From NCBI GenBank assembly GCA_028694115.1, contig JAQUUB010000114.1:1-13148 (forward strand): a DNA stretch of 13,148 nt, in the 5' to 3' direction. Positions 1 to 8,350 of this stretch are shown one piece after another. A program made the translations under genes and the position numbers. The notes beneath the pieces were generated by a model that did no database searches, was not told where the DNA came from, and saw nothing but the letters and a program-made list of their open reading frames with translations. Each line of letters opens with the position of its first letter. Within the stretch, counting starts at the first letter, position 1. This DNA is from Lachnospiraceae bacterium. Lineage in GTDB: Bacteria; Bacillota_A; Clostridia; Lachnospirales; Lachnospiraceae.

Positions 1-1
1 A

Positions 2-265
2 CGCAAAGCATTTTTATTCCACACATCCGTTGCCGGGGCGAATGCAAGTGCAATCATGTACAGCATGATTGAAACAGCAAAAGCAAACAACCTGAACGTG
101 TTCCAGTATCTCTACATGGTACTGCTGCATATGCCGGACTACAAAAATGAGCCCGAAGGTATGGAACAGCTGCTTCCTTGGAGCGATTTCATGAAAGAAC
201 ACTGCACAGGTCTAATTGATGTAGAAAATATAACAGCGGAGAATCATACTCCCTTGCCAATTTAG
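2..265 (+). CDS. tnpC: IS66 family transposase (TnpC), C-terminal part, 5' end outside window
   Basis: The open frame enters the window at base 2 and ends at TAG 263-265, giving the last 87 residues. Seen: the run SAIMYSMIETAKANNLNVFQ, followed by a helix and LLPWSDFMKEHC. From family knowledge, the 'A.IYS..ETAKANNLN.Y.YL' block followed by '.LPWS' is the conserved C-terminal tail of IS66 DDE transposases. The catalytic residues lie upstream and cannot be seen. No frame disruption is visible in this part. The gene runs in the same direction as the tnpB fragment at the right edge, so IS66-type sequences bracket the lanthipeptide locus. Confidence 0.88.
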   Translation, partial: RKAFLFHTSVAGANASAIMYSMIETAKANNLNVFQYLYMVLLHMPDYKNEPEGMEQLLPWSDFMKEHCTGLIDVENITAENHTPLPI

Positions 266-308
266 ATTATAAATCACCAAGGGGAAACTGGGCAATACGG
301 CATGATAT
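266..308. other. short non-coding spacer after IS66 transposase
   Basis: This should contain the IS66 3' end and its inverted repeat, but I cannot define the terminus without the other end of the element. It leads straight into the integrase fragment on the other strand. Confidence 0.4.
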
Positions 309-506
309 TCATCGCTTACGGTTCAAGAACAAGAAATTGCTGTAACCGTCAACAACAAGCGGTTGTGCATTTACTCGGTTCCCTAAAATTTGTTCGAGTG
401 CTTGATATGCTCTTTCTGTTAGTGGAAACTCACGCTTTCCGTTTTTTGTCTTAGGTGTGGAAATATAGTAGCCCACCTCTGTATCACGCAATAGTTGACT
501 CCATTT
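309..506 (-). pseudogene. tyrosine recombinase/integrase fragment
   Basis: Minus-strand reading gives QLLRDTEVGYYISTPKTKNG, then KREFPLTERAYQALEQ, then DGYSNFLFLNR, then a stop at 309-311. From family knowledge, 'QLL.DTE.GYYI..PKTK.G.R..P' followed by 'IDGY..FLFLNRDG' is the middle catalytic-domain region of Tn916-type and Lachnospiraceae integrases. The N-terminal arm and SAM-like domains, the Arg of the R-H-R-Y set and the C-terminal catalytic Tyr are all missing, so this is a remnant. The 5' boundary is where the IS1380 transposase remnant begins (about 500-507); a TTG-initiated frame continues to 521 but no longer looks like integrase. Inference: an integrase gene was broken by an IS1380 insertion and later decayed. 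Confidence 0.75.
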
Positions 507-812
507 CCATTGTTGTAACAATAAAGGTATACATGTGGATCATCTGACCGTAAGGCTTTTCAATTTTGAATACCACTCTGCGTGGATGTTTCCATGAGCC
601 AGCTTAATACATAAATTCGCCAAACTCTACAGCATAATCCGCTTGGTAGAATCTGGTGGCAAGATACAGTGCCAGATTTTTATCCTCTGCTGATTCACGG
701 AGTTTTAATTTTCTTTTAAACGGATAGTGTATTTGCAGCTTTTAGATTCAAGAGCTTCATACAGGTCAGGTGATGCAAAACCACTGTCACCACGAAGATA
801 CAGGGGCATATC
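483..812 (-). pseudogene. IS1380 family transposase, degenerate internal fragment
   Basis: Minus-strand reading gives LYLRGDSGFASPDLYEALES, then KYTIRLKEN, then (after a frameshift) KLRESAEDKNLALYL, ATRFYQADYAVEF, WKHPRRVVFKIEKP and GQMIHMYTFIVTTM. From family knowledge, 'RGDSGFA.P.LY...E', 'YAIRLK.N', 'W...RRVV.K.EKP.GQ' and 'FIVTNM' are IS1380 transposase blocks, and the Asp of GDSGFA is one of the DDE residues. Damage visible: a one-base deletion after RLKEN (about 714), an in-frame TAA about 608, and a frame end at 483-485. Both termini of the gene are absent. Confidence 0.78.
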
Positions 813-1101
813 TATTGACACCTAAATTTAACAAATTTGAAGTCCTTTTTCTATAAATTTTTTCACTTGCTAGGTGAAAGCAGAAGTATCAAAAAAGTAA
901 GCAACTATGTGGCATTAGCTGCAGAAGAATGAAATAATAAAATAACATGAATAATTCAGGGTAAATGATTTGAAAATGTAGCTGAAAGGTCAAGGTTTTT
1001 TGAGTACTTTTCAATGTATTCACATAAAAACTTGCTAACAAAAGTCAAGTGCTTTTCAGCAGATTTTTATAATTATTTTGTCAATCTATTTTTGCGCATA
1101 C
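813..1101. other. AT-rich region without recognisable genes
   Basis: No frame on either strand gives a recognisable protein. A small hairpin, TTTCAC at 861-866 with GTGAAA at 874-879 and a 7-nt loop, is preceded rather than followed by a T run on the plus strand, so it is not a convincing terminator for plus-strand transcription. Confidence 0.5.
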
Positions 1102-1104
1102 TAA

Positions 1105-1311
1105 GAAGATCGGAATTTTGAACCAGCCTATACAAAACCATTAGTAATTGTTCCAGCCACACTTATTACAATCCAGTTTAGTTGGTTATGCGGGAGCGAA
1201 TACCTACTTGCTTAATCGAATGCTTATAATAAAGGGTTGGTTGACGGTTTTTATGACGGATGCAAAGACCCAAATTACGCTTCGTCAGACCAATTACTCC
1301 CCTTATTATAA
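1105..1311 (+). pseudogene. possible remnant of a small membrane/secreted protein gene
   Basis: One plus-strand frame stays protein-like across one internal stop. Before the stop (TAA 1213-1215) it reads EPAYTKPLVIVPATLITIQF then SWLCGSEYLLA; after it, SNAYNKGLVDGFYDGCKDP then NYASSDQLLPLL and TAA 1309-1311. The upstream part has a hydrophobic stretch that could be a membrane or signal segment; the downstream part is soluble with a KG..DG.YDG pattern. There is no good start codon with a ribosome binding site. I do not recognise a family and this could be chance. Confidence 0.25.
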
Positions 1312-1449
1312 ATAAAATAAGAGCAGGTGTCAGAGATAATTACTATCTAACAACTACACTTTGATGGCACTAAATAACTGACTATTTAATTGAAAAAAAT
1401 AAAATGTAGAAAAATGCATCAATAAAAAATAAAAAAATAGATTTTAGTA

Positions 1450-1478
1450 TTGACAAGTGTAATGCGGTGTAATATAGT
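1450..1478 (+). promoter_or_regulatory. sigma-A type promoter of the GntR-ABC-lan operon
   Basis: TTGACA at 1450-1455 and TATAGT at 1473-1478, separated by 17 bp, form a near-consensus promoter. The first gene starts about 30 bases further on. No comparably good promoter is visible in the short gaps between the following genes up to 9072, so this probably drives the entire lan operon. Confidence 0.75.
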
Positions 1479-1483
1479 GTATT
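1457..1483 (+). promoter_or_regulatory. probable operator: three GTGTAWT direct repeats at 10-bp period
   Basis: GTGTAAT occurs at 1457-1463 and 1467-1473, and GTGTATT at 1477-1483. The starts are exactly 10 bp apart, so all three lie on the same face of the helix across the spacer and -10 box. From family knowledge, YtrA-type GntR repressors bind AGTGTA/TACACT-type half-sites in their own promoters. Inference: the GntR protein encoded next binds here and shuts off its own operon. Confidence 0.6.
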
Positions 1484-1506
1484 ATATAAAAGGAGAAAGA
1501 AAAAAA

Positions 1507-1878
1507 TTGGAGATTTTAATTAGTCACAAAAGTAGTGAACCAATATACGAGCAGATATGTGGTCAGATTAAAGACATGGTTTTAACAGGTGAACTGGTTC
1601 CTGGTGATATGATTACTTCTGTAAGAGTTTTAGCAAAGGAACTAGGGATAGGTGTTTTAACAGTGCAAAAAGCATATGATAGATTGCAACAACAGGGAGT
1701 TATAGAAACTGTTGTCGGAAAGGGAACCTATATCACAGCCCAAAATACTGCAATATTTGAGGATCAAAAGAATCAGATTGTTGAAAATAAAATTATTGCA
1801 TTAATCGAAACAGCTAAAAAATATGAAATCAAGGTAGACGATTTAATAAAACTTGTGGAACTATTATACGATGAATAG
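1507..1878 (+). CDS. GntR family transcriptional regulator, YtrA type
   Basis: This 123-residue winged-helix repressor has the signature order SSEPIYEQICGQIKDMVLTG, GELVPGDMITSVRVLAKELG, TVQKAYDRLQQQGVIE and GKGTYI, which is the N-terminal GntR DNA-binding domain (about residues 8-75). A short helical tail of about 45 residues follows. The short tail in place of an FCD or UTRA domain is typical of YtrA-type regulators encoded with ABC transporters. I chose TTG at 1507 because AGGAGA precedes it at 1491; the frame opens further upstream only through the promoter itself. The ABC ATPase begins 24 bases downstream. It probably represses its own operon and is relieved by cell-envelope stress or the lanthipeptide; the inducer is not visible. 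The Leu in LTVQKAY replaces the more usual Ser/Arg, so DNA-contact details may differ. Confidence 0.88.
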   Translation: MEILISHKSSEPIYEQICGQIKDMVLTGELVPGDMITSVRVLAKELGIGVLTVQKAYDRLQQQGVIETVVGKGTYITAQNTAIFEDQKNQIVENKIIALIETAKKYEIKVDDLIKLVELLYDE

Positions 1879-1902
1879 TAAAAGTGATTGGGGTAAGGGC
1901 TT

Positions 1903-2763
1903 ATGGAGAATATACTTGAAGTTATAGATGTTACAAAAAAATACGAGAATTTTATTCTTAATGGTATTAATTTTACCTGTCAAGAAGGAAGTATCATGGG
2001 TCTTATTGGTTCGAACGGAGCTGGCAAGACGACACTCATTAATTCCATATTGGATGTTATTAAGTTAGATTCTGGAAACATACGTATTTTTGGAAAAGAA
2101 CATACACAGCTAACCAAAGATGACAAGGAAAATTTAGCAGTAGTATATGATGAAAATAGTTTACCAGATTATTTGACCCCAAAGGAAGTGGGGAAGATCT
2201 TTAAAGAATTATATACTAATTGGAACAACAAGGATTTTATTCAATATCTAGATCGACTAGAAATTTCTCAAAAAGTTGCAATCAGAGACATGTCCAAAGG
2301 AAATAAGGTTAAAATTAATTTGGCAGTGGCTTTGGCACATGATCCGAGATTGCTAATTTTAGATGAAATAACAGGCGCATTAGACCCTATTATGAGAGAT
2401 GAAATATTAAAATTATTTCTAGAATTTATACAGGATGAAAAAAAAAGTATACTATTTTCTTCTCACATTACAAGTGATTTAGAAAAAATTGCGGATTATA
2501 TTACATTTATAAATGATGGAAATTTGATTTTTAGTAAAGAAAAAGATGATTTGATAGGTACCTATAAATTAGTAAAATGTAGGATGTCAAAGTTTGACGA
2601 ATTGGATAAACACGGAATTGTAGCATATCATAAAGAAATGAACAGCGTAGCATTTTTACTAGACAGTAGTATTGGAAATATTACTAACCAAAAGGAAGTA
2701 ATAGAGGAAGATCCTACGATTGAAGAAATTATGTTGATTTTAGCAAAGGGGGTAATTTTATGA
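1903..2763 (+). CDS. ABC transporter ATP-binding protein (BcrA/YtrB-like), probable lanthipeptide immunity
   Basis: This 286-aa cytoplasmic ATPase would energise the permease encoded next. Seen: Walker A GSNGAGKTT (about 36-44), Walker B LLILDE with D154/E155, D-loop GALDP, and H-loop His188 in SSHIT. The signature is MSKGN (130-134) rather than LSGGQ; relaxed signatures of this kind are frequent in YtrB/BcrA exporters. A C-terminal domain of about 80 residues follows, as in BcrA-type ATPases. The stop overlaps the permease start by 4 nt (ATGA), implying translational coupling and a stable ATPase-permease pair. By position between repressor and lanM, self-protection from the lanthipeptide (LanFEG-like role) is the likely job; a general envelope-stress exporter is the alternative. 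Confidence 0.85.
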   Translation: MENILEVIDVTKKYENFILNGINFTCQEGSIMGLIGSNGAGKTTLINSILDVIKLDSGNIRIFGKEHTQLTKDDKENLAVVYDENSLPDYLTPKEVGKIFKELYTNWNNKDFIQYLDRLEISQKVAIRDMSKGNKVKINLAVALAHDPRLLILDEITGALDPIMRDEILKLFLEFIQDEKKSILFSSHITSDLEKIADYITFINDGNLIFSKEKDDLIGTYKLVKCRMSKFDELDKHGIVAYHKEMNSVAFLLDSSIGNITNQKEVIEEDPTIEEIMLILAKGVIL

Positions 2764-3395
2764 GAGGGTTATTAATGAAAGATTTTTATAGTCTGAAAAA
2801 GGTTAAAAATATTTATTTGATTTTAACTGGTATTTTAGTGGCCTTTTGTTGTATCAGAGGCTTGTATGACTTTATTGTCCTGGTTCCAATCTTAATTTTT
2901 AGTACAACAATCACTTCTACATTTTCGATGGATAAAAATGTAAAATGGGATAAATTAGCAATACCAGCACCTTTAGATAGAAGCGAAATTGTAAAAAGTA
3001 AATATATTCTGTTAGTGATTATAATAAGCATTGGAATTATAACTGGAGCAATGTTATCCTTGCCGGGTCTTGTTATGAACAATATAAACTTAAATGTTTT
3101 TCTTGAAATGACTCTTTTTGCGACAGGAATTGCATTATGCTCAGGAAGTTTATCAATTAGCTTTATTTATCTTTCAAATAACATGATTGATAAAATGGAA
3201 TTGTTAACTATATTTTCATATGCTGGATCGGCACTTATTGTAATTGGAATAGGAAAATTGCTTAATTTAATAAACGAATTTCTGGAGTGGGGTAAGCTTA
3301 GCCTTTCAGTCGTTAGTCTCTTAATTGTTTTGATTGTATATTTTGTTTCATATGGTATATCGGTTAATGCTTATTACAAAAAAGATGTTTCTTGA
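2760..3395 (+). CDS. ABC-2 type permease, partner of the upstream ATPase
   Basis: This 211-aa integral membrane protein has hydrophobic segments roughly at residues 18-33, 36-52, 82-104, 110-135, 150-168 and 180-202, suggesting about six membrane passes. The N-terminal MRGLLMKDFYSLKK is the usual cytoplasmic start of ABC-2 permeases of the ABC2_membrane_5 class. I chose ATG 2760 because it overlaps the ATPase stop and has a G-rich ribosome site (GGGGG) just upstream; the Met at residue 6 is an alternative. Only one permease is present, whereas LanFEG systems usually have two, so it may act as a homodimer. lanM follows after 23 bases. Confidence 0.8.
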   Translation: MRGLLMKDFYSLKKVKNIYLILTGILVAFCCIRGLYDFIVLVPILIFSTTITSTFSMDKNVKWDKLAIPAPLDRSEIVKSKYILLVIIISIGIITGAMLSLPGLVMNNINLNVFLEMTLFATGIALCSGSLSISFIYLSNNMIDKMELLTIFSYAGSALIVIGIGKLLNLINEFLEWGKLSLSVVSLLIVLIVYFVSYGISVNAYYKKDVS

Positions 3396-3418
3396 TGTAA
3401 GTGTTAGGGGGGATAATT

Positions 3419-6148
3419 ATGGGAAAGAAACAAAATGATAATTATATGTTTAAAGGCTTTTTTAAACCATATTTAGAAAAAGTAAAAAAAAATATTTTTC
3501 ATACATTAAAATCCCAGAGTCAACAAATTGATATTGAATACTGTAAAAGATTGATAGATGATATCTATAGTAATCTTTTCAAATTAACAGTAAGAGCACT
3601 TATTAGAGAACTGCATATATACAAAGGGAAAGGACTCCTTAAAGGAAAGACAAAAGAAGTTCGTTTTACTTATTTTGAAATGTTGTGTGAAAAAAAAGAA
3701 TTTAAAGATGCTTTTTTTCAGAAATATCCACAATTAGAACATATGATTGATGACTACGTGAGTTGCTTATCAGAGAATCTTATAAAAATCATTATTGATA
3801 CTATTGCGGATAAACCTCAATTAGAGGAATCGTTAGGAGTAAAGGTAGACCATATAAAAGATATTTCAATTGGTAAAGGGGATACCCATAATGGTGGAAA
3901 GACCGTTGCAATAATTTATTTTAAAACATGTAAGATAGTATATAAACCTCATACCCTTAAAGCAGATGTCATATTTGCAGAGATGGTAAAATGGATTAAT
4001 ATGGAAGCAAATCTGCAACAGCCATTAAAGATTGTTAAAACATTGTCAATGAATGACAGAGGTTGGCAGGAGTGTATAGAACATTTACCATGTAAATCCG
4101 ATAGTGAATCGCATAGTTATTATTATAAAATGGGATGCTTGTTGGCATTATTCTATGCACTTGGAACGACAGATTTGCATTTTGAAAATGTGATAGCATG
4201 TAGAGACAACCCCATGATTATTGATTTGGAGACCATATTAACCAATAATCGTGTTGATAAATTAAATACTGTATTGGATACGGGGCTTCTTCCCCAGGTG
4301 ACATCAGATTTTCTAATTGATGTAGATATTAGTGGTATTTGTGGAAAAAGTAACAAATCTGAGAAAATGAAGATGATGGTTGTAATTAATCGGAAAACAG
4401 ACGAGATGATGGTTGATGAAATTCCTGCTATTGTTGCAGATAGACAAAATCTAGTACACGTTAACGGAAAACCCATAAGAATTAATGATTATGCCAATGA
4501 TTTAATAAATGGGTATCAAACCGTTACAGAATTTCTGATAAATAACAAAGTGCAGTTTTTGAGAAAACTGGATACTCTAATAAGCAGGAACGATATGTTT
4601 AGAACCGTATTAAGGCATACGCAAGTATATTCTAAATATTTGTCTGCTGCACTTCATCCAGATTATTTAGTGAATTCAGAAAAACGATTAGAATTATTCC
4701 AACGATTAATGTCAAACTGTAAAAATGAACATGAATTTCTTAGGGTTAAAGACGAAATAACAACTTTAATGACGGGTGATGTTCCGTATTATATGTTTGA
4801 TTATTACAGTAGGAATTTATATTCGGGAAATAGTTTGGTTAGTAGAGATTATTTTGCACATAGTGCTAGAGAAATCTGCATAGAAAGAATGAACTATTTG
4901 GAAAAATATAAGATACCAAATATAAGGTTAATTCAAAAATCATTGTTTACAGCATACATCAATGATCCAGAATCAGAAAATAATGTAGTATATAATTATT
5001 GTAGAAAAAGCAGTAATTATGAAGACACGATAAAATATGCTGATAATATTATGGATAGCATATTCTGTTTAGATAATCAAGAAGAAAATATATTTTTTAT
5101 TAATAGCTTATATAATAATCAGGTTTCTTTGGAAACTATAAACTCAAATATGTATGAGGGTGGAGGCTTGATATATTATTTAGCGGCAATTGGTAAAGTT
5201 TATAATAGAGAAAAATATTCCCATGCAGCTGATAAGCTTTTGATGACTGCTACCGAGTTATTAAAATATAGAAGCAGAGAGGAAAAGTTTGAATTCGTAT
5301 TAAGTGCTTTTTCGGGATATGGTTCTTTAATCTACTTAAATTATCTGCTATATTATTTGACAAATAAGATGTGCTATAAAGAGAGTGCTGACGACATCAT
5401 AAATGATGTTCTTGAACAAGAACAATGGGAAAATATAAAGAAAAGCTGTAAGTTTGATTATTTAGGGGGATTAGCTGGCGTTATTGTTTTCATGGCACAT
5501 ATATTATTGCACGAAGAAAATGCACAAGTTCGTTGTATGTGTATGAAGGCAGTTGAATTGTTGAATGACTATATTTCTAATAATGAGGTTAATCAAATAG
5601 GATTAGCGCATGGTCTTTCGGGATTTGCATATGCGTTTACCATGATGTATCGTATTACAGATGAAGAATATTACTTTGAAATGGCAAAACAGCTTCTTAT
5701 GCGAGAAGATACGTTGTATGAGAGTAAAAGTATTGAAAAAGTATCTTGGTGTAAGGGAGAGACGGGTATGTGTATTGCAAGGTTAAAATATTTGGAAGTA
5801 CATCCATGTCAAGAGTTGCTGGATAAATTCATTGTTTATTATAGTGTTTTAACTTCTAAGGGATTAACACAAGTAAGAAATGCTTGCTTATGCCATGGAA
5901 TTTATGGGAACATAGAGGTTATTAGAAGAATTAACCAAGCGAATATTTTGAATGATGATGCTAAAAATAACAGCCTGAATTTGGAAGACTTAGAACACTC
6001 ATTGTTTGAAAAACAGAATGATTTGTATTTGGGGTTTTGCAAAGATTTTGAAACAGATATATTTATGACGGGGTTAAGTGGAATCTTTTATTCCATCTTA
6101 AAAGAAGAGGAAAAGGCATTACCGTCGATTTTGTTTCTTGAGGTATAG
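3419..6148 (+). CDS. lanM: class II lanthipeptide synthetase LanM
   Basis: This 909-aa bifunctional enzyme phosphorylates and eliminates Ser/Thr in the precursor core, then closes thioether rings. Dehydratase domain (about 1-580): GDTHNGGKTV at 155-164, YKPH at 175-178 (Lys176), DLHFEN at 252-257 and IDLETI with Asp269/Glu271. From family knowledge these match the kinase-like active site of CylM-type LanM proteins. Cyclase domain (about 590-909): GLAHGLSG, then WCKGETG with Cys778, then CLCHG with Cys825-His826; these are the three zinc ligands of LanC domains, so ring closure should be active. I chose ATG 3419 over GTG 3401 because the AGGGGGG at 3405-3411 would sit inside the longer frame and is well spaced for 3419. 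GC content is low, near 30 percent by sampled lines, unlike the GC-richer precursor genes. The length is at the short end for LanM, with no domain missing. Confidence 0.96.
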   Translation: MGKKQNDNYMFKGFFKPYLEKVKKNIFHTLKSQSQQIDIEYCKRLIDDIYSNLFKLTVRALIRELHIYKGKGLLKGKTKEVRFTYFEMLCEKKEFKDAFFQKYPQLEHMIDDYVSCLSENLIKIIIDTIADKPQLEESLGVKVDHIKDISIGKGDTHNGGKTVAIIYFKTCKIVYKPHTLKADVIFAEMVKWINMEANLQQPLKIVKTLSMNDRGWQECIEHLPCKSDSESHSYYYKMGCLLALFYALGTTDLHFENVIACRDNPMIIDLETILTNNRVDKLNTVLDTGLLPQVTSDFLIDVDISGICGKSNKSEKMKMMVVINRKTDEMMVDEIPAIVADRQNLVHVNGKPIRINDYANDLINGYQTVTEFLINNKVQFLRKLDTLISRNDMFRTVLRHTQVYSKYLSAALHPDYLVNSEKRLELFQRLMSNCKNEHEFLRVKDEITTLMTGDVPYYMFDYYSRNLYSGNSLVSRDYFAHSAREICIERMNYLEKYKIPNIRLIQKSLFTAYINDPESENNVVYNYCRKSSNYEDTIKYADNIMDSIFCLDNQEENIFFINSLYNNQVSLETINSNMYEGGGLIYYLAAIGKVYNREKYSHAADKLLMTATELLKYRSREEKFEFVLSAFSGYGSLIYLNYLLYYLTNKMCYKESADDIINDVLEQEQWENIKKSCKFDYLGGLAGVIVFMAHILLHEENAQVRCMCMKAVELLNDYISNNEVNQIGLAHGLSGFAYAFTMMYRITDEEYYFEMAKQLLMREDTLYESKSIEKVSWCKGETGMCIARLKYLEVHPCQELLDKFIVYYSVLTSKGLTQVRNACLCHGIYGNIEVIRRINQANILNDDAKNNSLNLEDLEHSLFEKQNDLYLGFCKDFETDIFMTGLSGIFYSILKEEEKALPSILFLEV

Positions 6149-6184
6149 AAAATTAGTCTGTAATGTATACGAGGGAGTGAGCTT

Positions 6185-8350
6185 ATGAGAAGAATCAAAC
6201 CGATTTTGCAACTTACTCGAACTGAATGTGGTATTTGTTGTTTGGCGATGCTTACTTCTTATTATGGCTTTGAAAAACCAATACGGTTTTTTCGAGAAAA
6301 AATGGATATTGGCAGAGATGGTGTTTCAGTTTCAATATTAAGTAAAATATTAAAAAAAATAAATTTCAACGTCTTCTATTATAAACTCTGTGAGGTTGAT
6401 TTTGAAAAAACAACTTTATTGCCTGCAATAGTTCATACAAAAACAAATCATTTTTTATTAATTGAGGGGTATGAGAAGAAAACAAAGACTATTAAAATGA
6501 TAGATCCTTCATGTGGAAAAAGAAAAATTCCTGTCAAAGAGTTAATTGATTTATCAAATGATTTTCTTCTTTATGCTTTACCAAACAAGAATTTTCAACC
6601 GAAGAGAGATAGAGAATCCATTTGGAAACCTTTGCATTTTTTAATAAAAGAAGTGAGCACTAAATTTATCGGTTCATTGGTTTTAAGTATTTGTACATAT
6701 TTTTTCACTTTGGCAATTCCGCTTCTTATTCAAACATTTATTGATTATTTTAATAATGAAGGGAATATTCAATTTAGTAGTTTGGATTTATGCATGGCAT
6801 TATCATCAATATTATTGTTTTTGATAGTAAGCTTTTTTAGAAATAAGGTAGTTGTCATTTCCGAGATAATCATAGATAAGAGTTTACTTATGAAGTTAAT
6901 GAATCATATTTTAAATCTTCCTTATAAATATTTTGAAACAAGAACTACAGGAGAAATACTATTTAGAATTAACTTATTAAATAGTATACGACTATTAATT
7001 TCAGAGGGTTTGATAAGGGGAATAATTGATATTGGGAGTATTATCTTTATACTCATGTATATGACATTGATTGCCCCGGAGTTGATTGTAGGAATTCTTA
7101 TAATGCTTGTCTTGATATTTTTTATCGCAAATACTATTAATAATAGAGTGATATTTTTTAATAAAGAAGAATTGATAGAACAAGCTCATATTAGCAATAT
7201 TGAAACAGAAATCATAGAAATGATGTTTGATATAAAATGTTTAGGCGTAGAGGGAGTGTTTGCAGATCGTTTAAAATGTCAGTATGAAAAGTTCCAAGAA
7301 CGGTTTAAAAAAAGAGAAATGCTATCAAGGAGTAATGTATCTCTGTTACAGTTCTTCCAGTTGTTTTTACCGTTTATTCTGTTATTAATCAACATATTAC
7401 TTATTGGTCATACTGAATTATCATTAGGAATGGTAGTTGCTTTTTACACCCTTAGCAATATGATTATTACTAATTGTATTGCTCTTGTGCAGGAAGTTAC
7501 AAATTTTAGATTGATGAAAAATTACATTTTACGTATTAATGATATTCTATATGAAAAAGAGGTTGTACAAAAAGACAATTTTAGCATTACCACTTTTGAA
7601 GAATTAAGTGTTAATGACTTATCGTTTAGTTACTCTGAAAATTCAAATAGCTTATTAAAAAATATTAATCTTACTATAAAAAAGGGACAGAAAATAGCTA
7701 TTGTGGGAGGTTCAGGTGAAGGAAAAAGTACATTGGTAAAACTGCTATTGGGCTTATATAGAACTACGTCTGGATACATAAATTATAATGGCATTAACAT
7801 TGAGGAGTTAGATCAAGATAGTTTAAAAAAAATAGTAGGAATTATGCCCCAAGATGCAAAACTATTCAGTGGAAGTATCAGATATAATATTTCACTGGGG
7901 GATGAAAGTGTAAATGATGAAATTGTTGCAAATGCTCTTAAAAAAGCTAATATTTATGATGACGTTATGAAAATGCCATTGAAAGAGAATACCGTTCTAG
8001 CTGCCGGAGGGGGAAATTTATCTGGTGGGCAGCGTCAGAGAGTAGCATTGGCGAGAATATTGGTGTCAAATCCACAGCTATTAATTCTTGATGAGGCAAC
8101 GAGTTCCTTAGATGGAATTAATGAAAAAGAGATTATGAATGTACTGAAAGAATGTAATTGTACTCAAATTATAGTGTCACATAGGTTTTCAACTATATTG
8201 CAAGCGGATTATGTTTATCTGATAAAAGATGGCATAATTGCAGAAAAAGGCACTATACGCCAACTAATCGATAAATCAGGATTATTCATGGAACTGTTTG
8301 GCAAACAAATTGAAGTGTATAATTCTTTTGCAGGGGAGGGAGTTCGGTGA
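6185..8350 (+). CDS. lanT: LanT: peptidase-containing ABC exporter for the lanthipeptide
   Basis: This 721-aa membrane protein cuts off the leader at a double-glycine-type site and exports the peptide. N-terminal C39 peptidase domain (about 1-140): QLTRTECGICC with Cys15 catalytic and Gln9 for the oxyanion hole, His89 in TNHFLLIEG, Asp107 in MIDPS. The membrane domain (about 150-440) has hydrophobic helices around 160-185, 200-220, 278-315 and 390-435. ATPase domain: Walker A GGSGEGKS (508-515), LSGGQ (612-616), Walker B LLILDEATSSLD, H-loop SHR. All catalytic motifs look intact. The start ATG 6185 has GAGGGAG ahead of it, 36 bases after lanM. The TGA stop overlaps the GTG start of the reductase. 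It should process the GA site of the precursors at residues 21-22. Confidence 0.96.
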   Translation: MRRIKPILQLTRTECGICCLAMLTSYYGFEKPIRFFREKMDIGRDGVSVSILSKILKKINFNVFYYKLCEVDFEKTTLLPAIVHTKTNHFLLIEGYEKKTKTIKMIDPSCGKRKIPVKELIDLSNDFLLYALPNKNFQPKRDRESIWKPLHFLIKEVSTKFIGSLVLSICTYFFTLAIPLLIQTFIDYFNNEGNIQFSSLDLCMALSSILLFLIVSFFRNKVVVISEIIIDKSLLMKLMNHILNLPYKYFETRTTGEILFRINLLNSIRLLISEGLIRGIIDIGSIIFILMYMTLIAPELIVGILIMLVLIFFIANTINNRVIFFNKEELIEQAHISNIETEIIEMMFDIKCLGVEGVFADRLKCQYEKFQERFKKREMLSRSNVSLLQFFQLFLPFILLLINILLIGHTELSLGMVVAFYTLSNMIITNCIALVQEVTNFRLMKNYILRINDILYEKEVVQKDNFSITTFEELSVNDLSFSYSENSNSLLKNINLTIKKGQKIAIVGGSGEGKSTLVKLLLGLYRTTSGYINYNGINIEELDQDSLKKIVGIMPQDAKLFSGSIRYNISLGDESVNDEIVANALKKANIYDDVMKMPLKENTVLAAGGGNLSGGQRQRVALARILVSNPQLLILDEATSSLDGINEKEIMNVLKECNCTQIIVSHRFSTILQADYVYLIKDGIIAEKGTIRQLIDKSGLFMELFGKQIEVYNSFAGEGVR

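Noticed and set aside
861..879. Hairpin TTTCAC/GTGAAA as a terminator
   Set aside because: Stem of only 6 bp and the T run precedes it on the plus strand.
4153..4476. A 107-aa minus-strand frame in lanM
   Set aside because: It is antisense to the DLHFEN and IDLETI active-site region; a shadow frame.
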